Source of the DNA: an uncultured Lachnospiraceae bacterium
Lineage (GTDB): Bacteria; Bacillota; Clostridia; Lachnospirales; Lachnospiraceae
Length of the DNA stretch: 64,000 nt
Assembly: GCA_947630805.1 (NCBI GenBank)
Contig: CANRIV010000005.1
Coordinates: forward strand, 56,412 to 120,411
Reading direction: 5' to 3'
A model generated the notes under the pieces. It searched no databases and was not told where the DNA came from. It was given only the letters and a program-made list of their open reading frames with translations. The translations under genes were made by a program, and so were the position numbers. This document shows, in pieces, positions 18,723 to 29,045 of this stretch; within the stretch, counting starts at the first letter, position 1; each line of letters begins with the position of its first letter.

Positions 18723-19229
18723 TTAACGCTTTTTTTCTAAAAACATTGTCATGTTTCTGCCTTCTAATTTTGCCGCCTTGCTTACCTGAGCAATATCCTC
18801 AAGCATCTGAGCAAAGTCATCTAAAACATGTGCACTACTACTTACATGAGCCATCTCTCTTCCCCGAAAGCGAAGCGTAACTTTTACTTTATCACCTTTT
18901 TCAATAAACTTTCTGGCATTGTTTGCCTTTGTTTTCAAATCGTTCAATTCAACATTTGGTGAAAGCCGTATCTCTTTCGTCTCAACAACATGCTGTTTCT
19001 TTTTTGCTTCTTTCTCTTTCTTTTGCTGCTCATATCTGAATTTTCCATAATCCATGATTTTGCAGACAGGTGGCTGCGCCTTTGGAGCAATCTTTATTAA
19101 ATCAAGTTCTGCCTCATCGGCAAGTCTCTGAGCCTCCCGAGATGACATAATTCCCAACTGCTCTCCATTTGTTCCAATTACACGAACTTCCTTATCTCTG
19201 ATTTGTCCGTTGATCATTAAATCGCTAAT
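18723..19229 (-). CDS. infC: Translation initiation factor IF-3, ATT start codon
   Basis: Binds the 30S subunit, prevents premature 50S joining and checks start codon and initiator tRNA. The product has MINGQIRDKEVRVIGTNGEQLGIMS (N domain), a linker rich in Lys, and a C domain with VKVTLRFRGREMAH. The first ATG (19217) is 21 bases from the nearest Shine-Dalgarno sequence, whereas the ATT at 19229 (I-S-D-L-M-I-N-G) lies nine bases after GGAGG. An AUU start is well known for infC, where IF-3 discriminates against it and so controls its own synthesis. With that start the protein has 168 residues. The gene heads infC-rpmI-rplT behind an attenuating leader. Confidence 0.93.
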   Translation of the reverse strand: MSDLMINGQIRDKEVRVIGTNGEQLGIMSSREAQRLADEAELDLIKIAPKAQPPVCKIMDYGKFRYEQQKKEKEAKKKQHVVETKEIRLSPNVELNDLKTKANNARKFIEKGDKVKVTLRFRGREMAHVSSSAHVLDDFAQMLEDIAQVSKAAKLEGRNMTMFLEKKR

Positions 19230-19445
19230 AGTATTGCACCTCCATTAATAAATCTCTGCCTTTTATCGTCTGACATTCTGCAAACATAACAGAAGTTTTT
19301 TTCAGAGCAAATAAAAAGTGGATAATCCAAACAGACTATCCACTTAAAACCATCTTTATTACAGTAACAAACTGTCAAACATGTATTAACCTCGATTCGT
19401 TTCCAAACGTCTGGGTGAGAGTGGATACTCTGCTTTCTTTTTAAC
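19230..19445 (-). promoter_or_regulatory. infC operon leader, L20-type attenuator
   Basis: A 215-base untranslated leader between the promoter and infC. It contains an intrinsic terminator: AAGTGGATA / TATCCACTT (19316-19345) followed on the minus strand by TTTTTATTT, placed about 80 bases before infC. Upstream sequences (CTCACCCAGACG region, 19400-19435) could form the alternative structure. In Firmicutes such leaders bind L20 to reduce expression. The assignment rests on position and the terminator; the L20 site itself was not modelled. Confidence 0.8.
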
Positions 19446-19452
19446 AGAAAGT

Positions 19453-19481
19453 ATAATACCACCTCTTCTATCATCTGTCAA
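19453..19481 (-). promoter_or_regulatory. Promoter of the infC operon
   Basis: TTGACA (19476-19481), 17-base spacer, TATTAT (19453-19458) on the minus strand; transcription from about 19446. Confidence 0.75.
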
Positions 19482-19566
19482 CTATATTTTACCAGACACA
19501 CGAATTCTGTTTCGCTGTCAGTCTCAGACATTATCATAACTTGCAAAGCATGAATTTCCAAATTCT

Positions 19567-19893
19567 TTAGCAGCTACATTCAAAACTTCCACATTCTGTC
19601 TGACTCTGATGTTTAGCTCCATTTCCTTCAATCGTGATATGTTCTGCCCGGCATTTACAGTTGTCATTAAAAATACACTTTACCGCATCACACTTCACAT
19701 TTAAAATTTTTTCAGGTCCGTCAATGCAATGTTCTTCTTTTGCCGTAACACTGTCCAGTTTTTCCCGAAAATCACCACAATAAGTAGCATCCGTAATTGT
19801 TGCATCCGCTCCACACACTTGAATTCCTTCGCGGCAGCACTTTAAATTCTTATTATAAAAACAGTTTTTAACACCACACTCGAGTTTTGTCAT
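19567..19893 (-). CDS. DUF1540 protein with two Cys-rich repeats
   Basis: A 108-residue, cysteine-rich protein made of two similar halves, each with about six Cys. The first is CGVKNCFYNKNLKCCREGI ... TYCGDF, the second CDAVKCIFNDNCKCRAEHI ... TECGSFECSC. This is the DUF1540 pattern, small domains widespread in Clostridia and Bacilli, probably metal-binding; function unknown. The start at 19893 has GGAGG five bases before it. That ribosome site and start codon lie inside one arm of a perfect 16-bp inverted repeat. Confidence 0.85.
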   Translation of the reverse strand: MTKLECGVKNCFYNKNLKCCREGIQVCGADATITDATYCGDFREKLDSVTAKEEHCIDGPEKILNVKCDAVKCIFNDNCKCRAEHITIEGNGAKHQSQTECGSFECSC

Positions 19894-19953
19894 AAAAACC
19901 TCCACATTGATTATTTCGGATGATCCGATACTATTATTGTGGAGGTTTTTATG
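19891..19953 (-). promoter_or_regulatory. Perfect inverted repeat hiding the DUF1540 start site
   Basis: CATAAAAACCTCCACA (19891-19906) and TGTGGAGGTTTTTATG (19938-19953) are exact complements, 31 bases apart, with a smaller CGGAT/ATCCG hairpin in the loop. In the minus-strand mRNA the arm nearer the gene holds GGAGG and the ATG, so the hairpin would block translation. Confidence 0.75.
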
Positions 19954-20019
19954 TGTTTTATTCTGTCAAAATTTAATTTATTTTTTTTATTACAAAACAA
20001 TTAAAAAGACAGACATTCT

Positions 20020-21981
20020 TTATTTCTGTGCAGTTTTTTCGACTTTTCGTATTTCTTTGGTATCAATCTCTTTACAGATTTGATGAATAAATTCTTCCAA
20101 TGGTTTTACACCCTCATCTCCTGCAAATCGACTTCTGACGGATACGGTCTGATCCATTTCTTCCTGCTGTCCCACTACAAGCATATAAGGAAGCCTGTTC
20201 AATCTGGCATCTCTAATCTTGTATCCGATTTTTTCAGAACGGGCGTCCACCGTCACATCAATATGGTGCTCTTTTAACGCCTTTGCAACGCTCTCGGCAT
20301 ATGCCTCATATTTTTCCGAAATTGGAAGAATTCTTACTTGTTCAGGACACAACCAGGTAGGGAATTTTCCCGCATATTTTTCAATCAGCCATGCCAAAGT
20401 TCTCTCATAGCAGCCGATAGATGTTCTGTGAATAATATACGGACGTACCTTATTTCCATTTTCATCAATATAATACATATCAAACTGTTCTGCCAGAAGA
20501 GCATCCCACTGAATTGTAATCATGGTATCTTCCTTACCATACACATTTTTTGCGTTAATATCAACTTTCGGTCCATAAAACGCCGCTTCGCCAACATCCT
20601 CGACAAAATTAATATTCAACTCGGTCAGGATTTCTCTGATATGCTGTTCTGTCTGCTCCCAAACCTCGGGCTCTCCAATATATTTTTCCCTGTTATCCGG
20701 GTCCCACTTGGAGAGATGATAGGTCACATCCTCTTCTACACCCAGCGTCTGCAAACAATATTTCGCCAGGGCAAGACATCCTTTAAACTCTTCTACCATC
20801 TGGTCCGGTCTTACAATGAGATGTCCCTCTGAAATTGTAAACTGGCGGACTCTTGTGAGGCCGTGCATTTCTCCGGATTCCTCATTTCGGAACAAGGTGG
20901 AAGTTTCACCATATCTGCATGGCAAATCCCGATAACTTTTCTGACTTGCTTTATATACATAATATTGGAACGGACAAGTCATCGGACGCAGAGCAAACAC
21001 TTCCTTATCCTTTTCTTCATCTCCCAGCACAAACATTCCTTCTTTATAATGGTCCCAATGACCTGAAATTTTATATAAATCTGATTTTGCCATGAGTGGT
21101 GTTTTTGTTCTCATATAACCCCACTCATTATCCTCCAAATCTTCAATCCATCTCTGCAGTTTCTGAATGATTTTAACGCCTTTTGGCATCAGAAGCGGAA
21201 GTCCCTGGCCCACAACATCTACCGTAGTAAACAGTTCCATTTCTCTTCCCAGTTTGTTATGATCGCGATTTTTTGCTTCTTCCAGAGATTCCAGATAAGT
21301 ATTTAAATCTTCTTTCTTATCAAATGCCGTTCCATAAATTCTCTGCAGTCTCGCTTTTTTTGAATCTCCTCTCCAATATGCCATAGAAGATGAAATCAGC
21401 TTAAACGCTTTAATGCCCTTGGTACTCATAAGATGAGGACCCGCGCACAAGTCAACAAACTCTCCCTGGCTGTAGAAAGAGATAATAGAATCTTCTGGTA
21501 AGTCCTGAATTAATTCCACCTTATAAGGCTCGTTTCGGTCTTCCATATATTTTATGGCATCTTCTCTCGGCAGTGTAAATCTTTCCAGTTTTGCTCCCTT
21601 TTTAATAATTTTTTTCATTTCTGCTTCTATTTTATCCAAATCTTCTCTGGAGAATGGCTCCCCATCAAAATCATAGTAAAATCCCTCTTCAATCGATGGT
21701 CCGATAGCCAGTTTCACTTCAGGAAACAGATTTTTAACAGCCTCAGCCATAACATGGGATGCCGTATGACGATAAGCCGCTTTTCCGGCTTCATCTTGAA
21801 ATGTCAGAATATTCAAGGTACAGTCCTTATCAATCGTTGTTCTCAAATCGACAACTTCTCCATCCACTTCTCCTGCACATGCTGCCCTTCCCAGACCGCC
21901 TGCAATATCAAAAGCAATATCATTGACTGTCATTGCTTCATCATATTCTCTGATTGAGCCATCTTTTAATGTAATCTTCAT
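20020..21981 (-). CDS. thrS: Threonyl-tRNA synthetase
   Basis: Charges tRNA-Thr. The 653-residue product has an N-terminal TGS domain (1-60), the editing domain with HTASHVMAEA near residue 73 and DLCAGPHL, and a class II core: MTCPFQYYVYK (zinc Cys), motif 2 RYGETSTLFRNEESGEMHGLTR, motif 3 HRTSIGCYERTLAWL, then the anticodon-binding domain. The open frame runs into the T-box (to 22086) but homologues begin at MKITLKDGS (21981). That ATG has only a weak A-rich ribosome site. Length matches the family (about 640). Controlled by an upstream T-box. Confidence 0.95.
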   Translation of the reverse strand: MKITLKDGSIREYDEAMTVNDIAFDIAGGLGRAACAGEVDGEVVDLRTTIDKDCTLNILTFQDEAGKAAYRHTASHVMAEAVKNLFPEVKLAIGPSIEEGFYYDFDGEPFSREDLDKIEAEMKKIIKKGAKLERFTLPREDAIKYMEDRNEPYKVELIQDLPEDSIISFYSQGEFVDLCAGPHLMSTKGIKAFKLISSSMAYWRGDSKKARLQRIYGTAFDKKEDLNTYLESLEEAKNRDHNKLGREMELFTTVDVVGQGLPLLMPKGVKIIQKLQRWIEDLEDNEWGYMRTKTPLMAKSDLYKISGHWDHYKEGMFVLGDEEKDKEVFALRPMTCPFQYYVYKASQKSYRDLPCRYGETSTLFRNEESGEMHGLTRVRQFTISEGHLIVRPDQMVEEFKGCLALAKYCLQTLGVEEDVTYHLSKWDPDNREKYIGEPEVWEQTEQHIREILTELNINFVEDVGEAAFYGPKVDINAKNVYGKEDTMITIQWDALLAEQFDMYYIDENGNKVRPYIIHRTSIGCYERTLAWLIEKYAGKFPTWLCPEQVRILPISEKYEAYAESVAKALKEHHIDVTVDARSEKIGYKIRDARLNRLPYMLVVGQQEEMDQTVSVRSRFAGDEGVKPLEEFIHQICKEIDTKEIRKVEKTAQK

Positions 21982-22029
21982 TTTTTCTATGATGTAATAA
22001 TATAAAATTACATCTTTCTCCTTTCCATA

Positions 22030-22275
22030 AAATAAAAAGCCCCTGTTTATGTTTCCATAAACAGGGACGTACATACGCGGTTCCACCCTGATTGCTTTCT
22101 GTTATAGAAAAGTATCCACTTCTATCAAAAAGCCACTCCTTTTGACGATAACGGAATCACCGGACCGGATTGGGGTCACTCCGGGGTAGTCTTCCATTAC
22201 CCTTCCGTAAGGCACTTCCAGCCCAGGCGCCTCTCTCTGTTACTTTCCGGATAATTTACTGTCCCCATCAACGTT
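22030..22275 (-). promoter_or_regulatory. T-box riboswitch of thrS
   Basis: Leader RNA that senses uncharged tRNA-Thr. It contains the T-box signature AGGGTGGAACCGCG (around 22077-22090), a terminator CCCTGTTTAT / ATAAACAGGG (22041-22066) followed by GCTTTTTATTTT, and an extensive Stem I region. GTGACCCC on the 3' side of Stem I contains ACC, a possible Thr specifier codon; that placement is tentative. Confidence 0.92.
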
Positions 22276-22281
22276 TTTTTC

Positions 22282-22309
22282 ATTATAACATTATCTATTA
22301 AATTGTCAA
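22282..22309 (-). promoter_or_regulatory. Promoter of the thrS T-box transcript
   Basis: TTGACA (22304-22309), 16-base spacer, TATAAT (22282-22287) on the minus strand; transcription starts just before the T-box. Confidence 0.8.
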
Positions 22310-22505
22310 TAAACCAAATGTCTCCAATTCGCACGAATTCAAATACAGGCATGAATTTACCCCGACGAGACAATTACGAAACGCCGGGGTAAACCCTTAT
22401 ATAAATACCCTTAAATATTTTAAGTTTTTTCCCTAGAAATCAAACGAAAATATTATCCGTCCTTTATTCCGTCCATCTTTCTAGTATTGTTTTTCATTAT
22501 AAAAA

Positions 22506-22544
22506 AAATTAGTTCATACGGTCATTTACCTTATGAACTAATTT
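22506..22544 (-). terminator. Terminator of the CAP-domain gene
   Basis: 13-bp perfect stem AAATTAGTTCATA / TATGAACTAATTT, 13-base loop, then eight T on the minus strand. The AT-rich stretch 22310-22505 before it shows no gene. Confidence 0.88.
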
Positions 22545-22602
22545 TATCACATAATTTTCAATTTGTAAATTTATTTTTAATATTAATATAACAATTTTTA
22601 CA

Positions 22603-23703
22603 TTAATTTACAGAAAACTCTAATGCCCAATAGGATGTCGTGGCCAAATTTCCATTTGCATTGTGGTAAACTTCTACAAAATCATATCCAATTCCTACTG
22701 AATTGTATACAGGATTCATCATGATTTCTCTATGAGATTTACTTGCATATAGAGTATCATAAGAAACCTTTGGAAATTCTTCTACGTATTCAACACGGTC
22801 GCTGCACAAAGCTACAGTCTCTCCTAATGTACCATATTTGCTCAACGGAACTCCTGCATCATCATATGCTGTCTTATAAGAAGTACCGTTTGGTCTTGTA
22901 TGGGAAAAGCTCTTTTCCAATTCATCTGCTCTGATGTCTGCTACTTTACACAAGCCGGTATCCAACTTAACCGGAGCCGCTTTTAATGCAACTCTGTCTT
23001 TATTCAGACGACCCAGCATATATAAGATATTCTCCTGATTTGCTATTTTTGCTGCATCTTTTAAATCGGTAACGGTTACCTGAGCTGTATACTCCTTACC
23101 GTCAAGCACTGCACTGACACTGCACTTTCCTGCTGCAACAGCAGTTACAGTACCACCGTTCACTGTAGCCACACCTGCATTACTGGTCTTCCATTCCGGT
23201 GTTTTTGACGAATTCAACAAACTTAATTTGAATGTACCTTTCTCACCGGCAAGAACAGGCGTACCTTTTTCATTGTACTTCACGCTGTTTACATCCAGCT
23301 GTACTGCATCTACATTCAGGGTCACTGCTGTGAATTCTTTCTGTGTGGTAGGTGTTGTAGTTGGCTTTACCTGATATTTATTCTTTGTAACAGTAACTTT
23401 ACATTTGTATTTTTTCTTACCGACCTTAGCAGTAATTACACATTTTCCTGCTTTCTTTGTCTTTACTTTACCTTTTTTTGTTACTGTGGCAATTTTTTTC
23501 TTGGAACTGCTCCATTTCACTTTTTTCTTTGTACCTTTAACTTTTAATTTAAAGCTGTATCCGGCTTTAATCTTATAAGTTGTATAATTCAGACCTACTC
23601 TTTTTTTTGCACTTACCTGACTCTGGCTCCCGACAACAGGGAATAACAGCGTCATGCACAACAGCACCATAAAAAATACTACTGTTTTCTTGATTTTACT
23701 CAT
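22603..23703 (-). CDS. Secreted CAP/SCP-domain protein with two Ig-like (BIG2) domains
   Basis: Exported 366-residue protein. A signal peptide (MSKIKKTVVFFMVLLCMTLLFPVV, cleavage near SQSQVSA) is followed by two bacterial Ig-like BIG2 domains (about 36-108, very Lys-rich, and 120-210) and a C-terminal CAP/SCP domain (about 215-366) with LNKDRVALKAAPVKLD, RADELEKSFSHTRPNGTSY, LGETVA and SKSHREIMMNPVYNSVGIG. CAP domains are common in clostridial surface proteins; their activity is largely unknown. The Lys-rich Ig domain may bind anionic wall polymers (inference). The start at 23703 follows GGAGG by eight bases; an earlier ATG in the same frame is less well placed. Confidence 0.9.
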   Translation of the reverse strand: MSKIKKTVVFFMVLLCMTLLFPVVGSQSQVSAKKRVGLNYTTYKIKAGYSFKLKVKGTKKKVKWSSSKKKIATVTKKGKVKTKKAGKCVITAKVGKKKYKCKVTVTKNKYQVKPTTTPTTQKEFTAVTLNVDAVQLDVNSVKYNEKGTPVLAGEKGTFKLSLLNSSKTPEWKTSNAGVATVNGGTVTAVAAGKCSVSAVLDGKEYTAQVTVTDLKDAAKIANQENILYMLGRLNKDRVALKAAPVKLDTGLCKVADIRADELEKSFSHTRPNGTSYKTAYDDAGVPLSKYGTLGETVALCSDRVEYVEEFPKVSYDTLYASKSHREIMMNPVYNSVGIGYDFVEVYHNANGNLATTSYWALEFSVN

Positions 23704-23790
23704 TTGTAATACCTCCTTCATAACTCCTCCCAGCTTTACATCAGCCGGTACAAATCTTCTTTATTTATTAATATTATATCATAAAAAAAT

Positions 23791-23839
23791 ATTAAGAGAA
23801 TATATTTTGTAAAAAAAATACAAATTATATTCTCTTAAT
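23791..23839 (-). terminator. Terminator of the trigger-factor-like gene
   Basis: Perfect 14-bp stem ATTAAGAGAATATA / TATATTCTCTTAAT with inner TTTGTA/TACAAA pairing; followed on the minus strand by ATTTTTTTAT. Confidence 0.8.
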
Positions 23840-23874
23840 TTTACCGATTTTTTATATATTTTATTATATAACAA

Positions 23875-25014
23875 TTACTCTTTTATCTCATAATTAAATT
23901 TGATGTCAGCATTATCATATATATATTGCTGTACCTTATCCAGCAGAACTGCCTCTCTCATCTCGTCTTTTGTGTACAGTTCTTTCATTTCCTCTACACT
24001 GTTCATATTTACTTCTTCATATTCATCCTCATATTTCTGCTCGATTTCTTCATCGGTCACGTCAAGTTTTAATTTTTTTACCAACTGCCACATAACGAGT
24101 TCTGATTTGACATTATATATATACTCTTCTTCCAGACTTTCATCTGTATATCCATACATGTCTAAATAGTCACTCATGGATATCTCCTGATACTGCGCTT
24201 CAGCCTCCATATGTCCTTCTACTTCTTCTTTCACTTCATGATAGAAATCGGCAGGATATCCGTTCATATGCGCAGAATTTACCACCTGATCCCACAGTTC
24301 AGGTTTAATAGTATTCTCAATTAGATAGTCTTTATTCCACTGATAAAATTCATCTTTTGTAGAAAGTCCCATATCTTCGAAATAATTGTCCTTAACCCAT
24401 TGGTCTGTAACCTTATCAACATGCAGTTCGCTGACAGATAAAATTTTAATTTCAAATTTTGCTTTTTTTCCTTCATAAGAACTGCCATCTGTAGAAATGT
24501 CACTCGGTGTAATATCTTCAATCACAATTTTTTCTTTTTGTTTATGGCCCTTAATAGCATCAGAAAAGGCTTTATAAGTACCGGTCTGGTCATCTCCAAT
24601 CGTAATTGACTGATCTTTTAGGCTGATATTTTCATCTTTTTTACCATCGATATATCCGGTGTAGTTATACTCTACCAAATCTGTCTCCCGGGCTTTTCGG
24701 CTGACCTGCTCATAAGTGTTGGTTTCTTCTCCCACACACTCATCCCATGCGTCCTGCGTAAGCTCGTAAGTCAGTCCTTTATATTTGGACAATGTTATAT
24801 AATCCTCTGTACGGAATCCCAGTTTTTTATCGATATCCTTTTCTGGCTTTATATTTTTTGCCCAAAAGACAATACCGCCAAAAACTGCCAGAATTACAAC
24901 AATTATGACAGGTACGAGAACAACTCCGATTGTCTTTTTTTTCTTCTGCTCCGGTAAAACTGTATCATCTGTTTTCTGATTTTCCAATTCTTTGCTCTGA
25001 TTTGTATCTTCCAC
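23875..25014 (-). CDS. Membrane-anchored trigger-factor-like protein (FKBP-type fold)
   Basis: A 379-residue protein with a short charged cytoplasmic tail (1-27), one membrane anchor (about 28-52, IGVVLVPVIIVVILAVFGGIVFWA), then an acidic outside domain. Residues ~105-200 resemble the FKBP-like part of trigger factor (DLVEYNYTGYIDGK, FSDAIKGHKQKEKIVI). The rest resembles the helical chaperone arms of trigger factor (NGYPADFYHEVKEEVEGHM). A role in folding exported proteins is likely from family, not proven; whether it keeps prolyl isomerase activity is unclear. The start is a GTG seven bases after AAGGAG. Single gene between two terminators. Confidence 0.82.
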   Translation of the reverse strand: MEDTNQSKELENQKTDDTVLPEQKKKKTIGVVLVPVIIVVILAVFGGIVFWAKNIKPEKDIDKKLGFRTEDYITLSKYKGLTYELTQDAWDECVGEETNTYEQVSRKARETDLVEYNYTGYIDGKKDENISLKDQSITIGDDQTGTYKAFSDAIKGHKQKEKIVIEDITPSDISTDGSSYEGKKAKFEIKILSVSELHVDKVTDQWVKDNYFEDMGLSTKDEFYQWNKDYLIENTIKPELWDQVVNSAHMNGYPADFYHEVKEEVEGHMEAEAQYQEISMSDYLDMYGYTDESLEEEYIYNVKSELVMWQLVKKLKLDVTDEEIEQKYEDEYEEVNMNSVEEMKELYTKDEMREAVLLDKVQQYIYDNADIKFNYEIKE

Positions 25015-25066
25015 AGTTACTCTCCTTTAAAATTTAAATAAATTTTTCTCTTTCTCTACTCAAATG

Positions 25067-25099
25067 AAAAGGACCTTTATTCTATATAAAGGTCCTTTT
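25067..25099 (-). terminator. Terminator of guaB
   Basis: 14-bp perfect stem AAAAGGACCTTTAT / ATAAAGGTCCTTTT with a five-base loop and T run, between guaB and the next gene. Confidence 0.85.
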
Positions 25100-25177
25100 C
25101 ATTTTAACATAATTTTACTGTTTTATACATAGATATTTTTATTTTTCATAATTTTTTCATAAAACCAAACTATTTTA

Positions 25178-26653
<1,476 letters not shown>

Positions 26654-26701
26654 TTATTTTTTTCATTTTCTTCAAACATATACATCAATATATTGTTGAA
26701 A

Positions 26702-26730
26702 ATACTAACACAAAAAAACGACATCGTCAA
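26702..26730 (-). promoter_or_regulatory. Candidate promoter of guaB
   Basis: TTGACG (26725-26730), 17-base spacer, TAGTAT (26702-26707) on the minus strand. It overlaps the terminator hairpin of the upstream gene. Confidence 0.45.
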
Positions 26731-26742
26731 TGACAATATCGC
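26718..26742 (-). terminator. Terminator of the 26.8-27.3 kb membrane protein gene
   Basis: 11-bp stem ACGACATCGTC / GACAATATCGC (three G-T pairs) with a three-base loop, followed by seven T on the minus strand. Confidence 0.65.
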
Positions 26743-26764
26743 TTTTATCTGCAAGATTTTTAAT

Positions 26765-27271
26765 TTAATCCTGAATCTTTTTTTTCACAATAGAAGGCCG
26801 TACATGATACATTGCGCGAATCACTTTTTCATTTGGCTCAAACAATATCTGCTGTACGCCCTCACTGCTGTTAATTATCATGGAATACAGTGCTTCACTT
26901 TTATATCCGGAAGAAAAATCCTTCGTCTTCGTATTTTTGATACGGGAAAGAATATCTTCCGACATGGCAGGGGCGATTATTTCTGCATCTTTGATATGAT
27001 ATACTCCCACGGTTGACCGCTTTCTCTGTCCCATAATTTTGTCGACAGACAACTCTCCATTCAAAAAAGAATACTCATATTCTACACTTGTGTATCCCCA
27101 AATCAGATATGCAGCATAAGCCAGTAATACCGTAAGCGTCATTCCCAGAATTCCCAGCCATAAAATGCTCAGCACACCAATGAACACAATAAGTACTGAA
27201 ACCATACGCAACAATAGTGCCGACATGCTCAATTTTCGTTTGATTAACTGTTCTACAAATATTTCGTCCAT
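26765..27271 (-). CDS. Membrane protein of unknown function, possibly DUF6106
   Basis: A 168-residue protein with two membrane helices near the N-terminus (about residues 18-38 and 42-62) and a soluble C-terminal half: YTSVEYEYSFLNGELSVDKIMGQRKR and VGVYHIKDAEIIAPAM. The pattern resembles DUF6106 in Clostridia; this is from memory. The C-terminal half recalls bacterial PH-like domains, a guess. GGAGG precedes the ATG. It is 61 bases after the FakA-like gene, so probably the last gene of that operon. Confidence 0.7.
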   Translation of the reverse strand: MDEIFVEQLIKRKLSMSALLLRMVSVLIVFIGVLSILWLGILGMTLTVLLAYAAYLIWGYTSVEYEYSFLNGELSVDKIMGQRKRSTVGVYHIKDAEIIAPAMSEDILSRIKNTKTKDFSSGYKSEALYSMIINSSEGVQQILFEPNEKVIRAMYHVRPSIVKKKIQD

Positions 27272-27332
27272 TTTTCCTCCATATCTGCGCCATGCTCTGC
27301 AGCTGCATGGAAACCGGTGTTACGTACGGTTG

Positions 27333-29015
27333 CTATTCCACAGAAGCAATATAGTAATATACCGGCTGTCCGCCTGCGTACACCTCTACTTCTAAACCAG
27401 GAAGCTGTTCTGATATTTTTTCTGCCACACTGTTTGCCTCCTCTTCTGTGATTCCTTCACCATAGTAGAGGCTGACAATTTCTGAATCTTCATCCTGCAT
27501 TTCTTTAATCATTTCTACGGTAGTATCGGAGACATCGGTACCTACGGCAAGAATTCCTTCATCGCCGATTCCCATAAAATCTCCCTCTTTGATTTCTTTA
27601 TCATCAATTACCGTATCTCTTACTGCATAAGTAATTTCACCCGACTTCACATAGGACATACTGTCCATCATGGACTCTCTGTTTTCCTCCGGCGAACTGT
27701 CTTCCACAAATCCTATCATCGCAGAAATTCCCTGCGGAATGGTCTTAGATGGAATGACTACAATCTTTTTATCTTCTACCAGACTCTCCGCCTGATTTGC
27801 TGCAAGAATAATATTTTTATTGTTTGGCAGGACAAAAATCGTATCTGCATTGACTTTTTCAATCGCATTCAGAATATCTTCCGTACTTGGATTCATCGTC
27901 TGACCACCGGAAATAATATAATCCACATTCAGACCTTTAAATATTTCATCCAGTCCTTCCCCTACAGAAACTGCAATAAACCCATAATTCTTCCGGGGCT
28001 CTTCGGCCTGTGCCTTTTCCTTTTCTTCCTGCGCTTTCTGCTGTGCAGCAATCTTTTCTGCGTTTTTAATCAGCCTTTCATGATGCTCCTCTCTCATATT
28101 GTCCACTTTCATTCTGGACAGGGAGCCATAAGTCAGCGCTCTGGTAAACGCTTCTCCCGGCTGGTTGGTATGCACATGGACTTTTACAATCTCTTCGTCT
28201 GCTACCAATACAATGGAATCACCGATAGACTCTAAAAAGTCTTTGAAAGATTTTTCCTCTGATTCAGGCATAGGATGATTGAGATTTATAATAAATTCTG
28301 TACAATATCCAAACTTGATATCCGCCTCATCTAATGGCAGTTCATCCGCCACCATACCGGATGATGTAGAAACTTCTTCCAGCGTATAGTCTATTTCTTT
28401 TCCAAGAAGTGCATCATATGCACCTTTGATTACTGTCATTAATCCCTGTCCGCCGGAATCTACCACGCCTGCCTGCTTCAAAATCGGAAGCATTTCCGGC
28501 GTCTGACTGAGTACATAATCTCCGTGTTTAATTGTCTCATCTATCACGTAGACTAAATCATCGCTCTGACCCAACAGCTCGCAGACTTTATCCGCCATTC
28601 CTTTCGCTACCGTCAGAATTGTACCTTCTTTCGGTTTCATAACTGCTTTATATGCGGTCTCCACAGCTCTGACACTTGCTTTGGACAGCACTTCGACATC
28701 AATTTCCTGATATTTCTTTATTTCTCTTGTAAATCCCCGGAAAAGCTGTGATAAAATAACGCCGGAATTACCTCTTGCGCCTCTGAGAGAGCCTGTGGAA
28801 ATAGCCTTTGACACATTTTCCATGTTAGGTGCGGCAATTCCTCCCACCTCTTTGGCGGCCGACATAATTGTCAGCGTCATGTTTGTTCCCGTGTCACCGT
28901 CCGGTACCGGAAATACATTCAGTTCATTAATCCACTCTTTTTTTGCTTCAAGATTTTTTGCTCCTGCAATAAACATCTTCTGAAGTGTTTCTGCATTAAT
29001 ATTTTTAATTTCCAA
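27333..29015 (-). CDS. fakA: DAK2-domain fatty acid kinase, FakA/YloV type
   Basis: ATP-binding subunit of fatty acid kinase, which phosphorylates a fatty acid held by a FakB partner. The 560-residue product has the DhaL/DAK2 domain (1-205) with FPVPDGDTGTNMTLT and GARGNSGVILSQLFRG, a middle domain (VVDSGGQGLMTVIKGA), a linker of Lys/Glu/Ala near 315-335, and the C-terminal DegV-like region. No fakB is seen in the window. The start is a TTG 11 bases after GGAGG; MEIKNINAETLQKMF fits the family. It follows the Gls24-like gene by 30 bases, the usual yloU-yloV order. Confidence 0.9.
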   Translation of the reverse strand: MEIKNINAETLQKMFIAGAKNLEAKKEWINELNVFPVPDGDTGTNMTLTIMSAAKEVGGIAAPNMENVSKAISTGSLRGARGNSGVILSQLFRGFTREIKKYQEIDVEVLSKASVRAVETAYKAVMKPKEGTILTVAKGMADKVCELLGQSDDLVYVIDETIKHGDYVLSQTPEMLPILKQAGVVDSGGQGLMTVIKGAYDALLGKEIDYTLEEVSTSSGMVADELPLDEADIKFGYCTEFIINLNHPMPESEEKSFKDFLESIGDSIVLVADEEIVKVHVHTNQPGEAFTRALTYGSLSRMKVDNMREEHHERLIKNAEKIAAQQKAQEEKEKAQAEEPRKNYGFIAVSVGEGLDEIFKGLNVDYIISGGQTMNPSTEDILNAIEKVNADTIFVLPNNKNIILAANQAESLVEDKKIVVIPSKTIPQGISAMIGFVEDSSPEENRESMMDSMSYVKSGEITYAVRDTVIDDKEIKEGDFMGIGDEGILAVGTDVSDTTVEMIKEMQDEDSEIVSLYYGEGITEEEANSVAEKISEQLPGLEVEVYAGGQPVYYYIASVE

Positions 29016-29045
29016 AACAATTTCCTCCTGAGGGTAAGTAAATGA

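Noticed and set aside
19217..19474. 85-residue open frame on the minus strand upstream of infC
   Set aside because: It lies inside the infC leader, covers the attenuator hairpin and has no ribosome site; the RNA structure explains the sequence.
20020..22086. 688-residue version of ThrRS
   Set aside because: The extra residues come from translating the T-box and its terminator hairpin.
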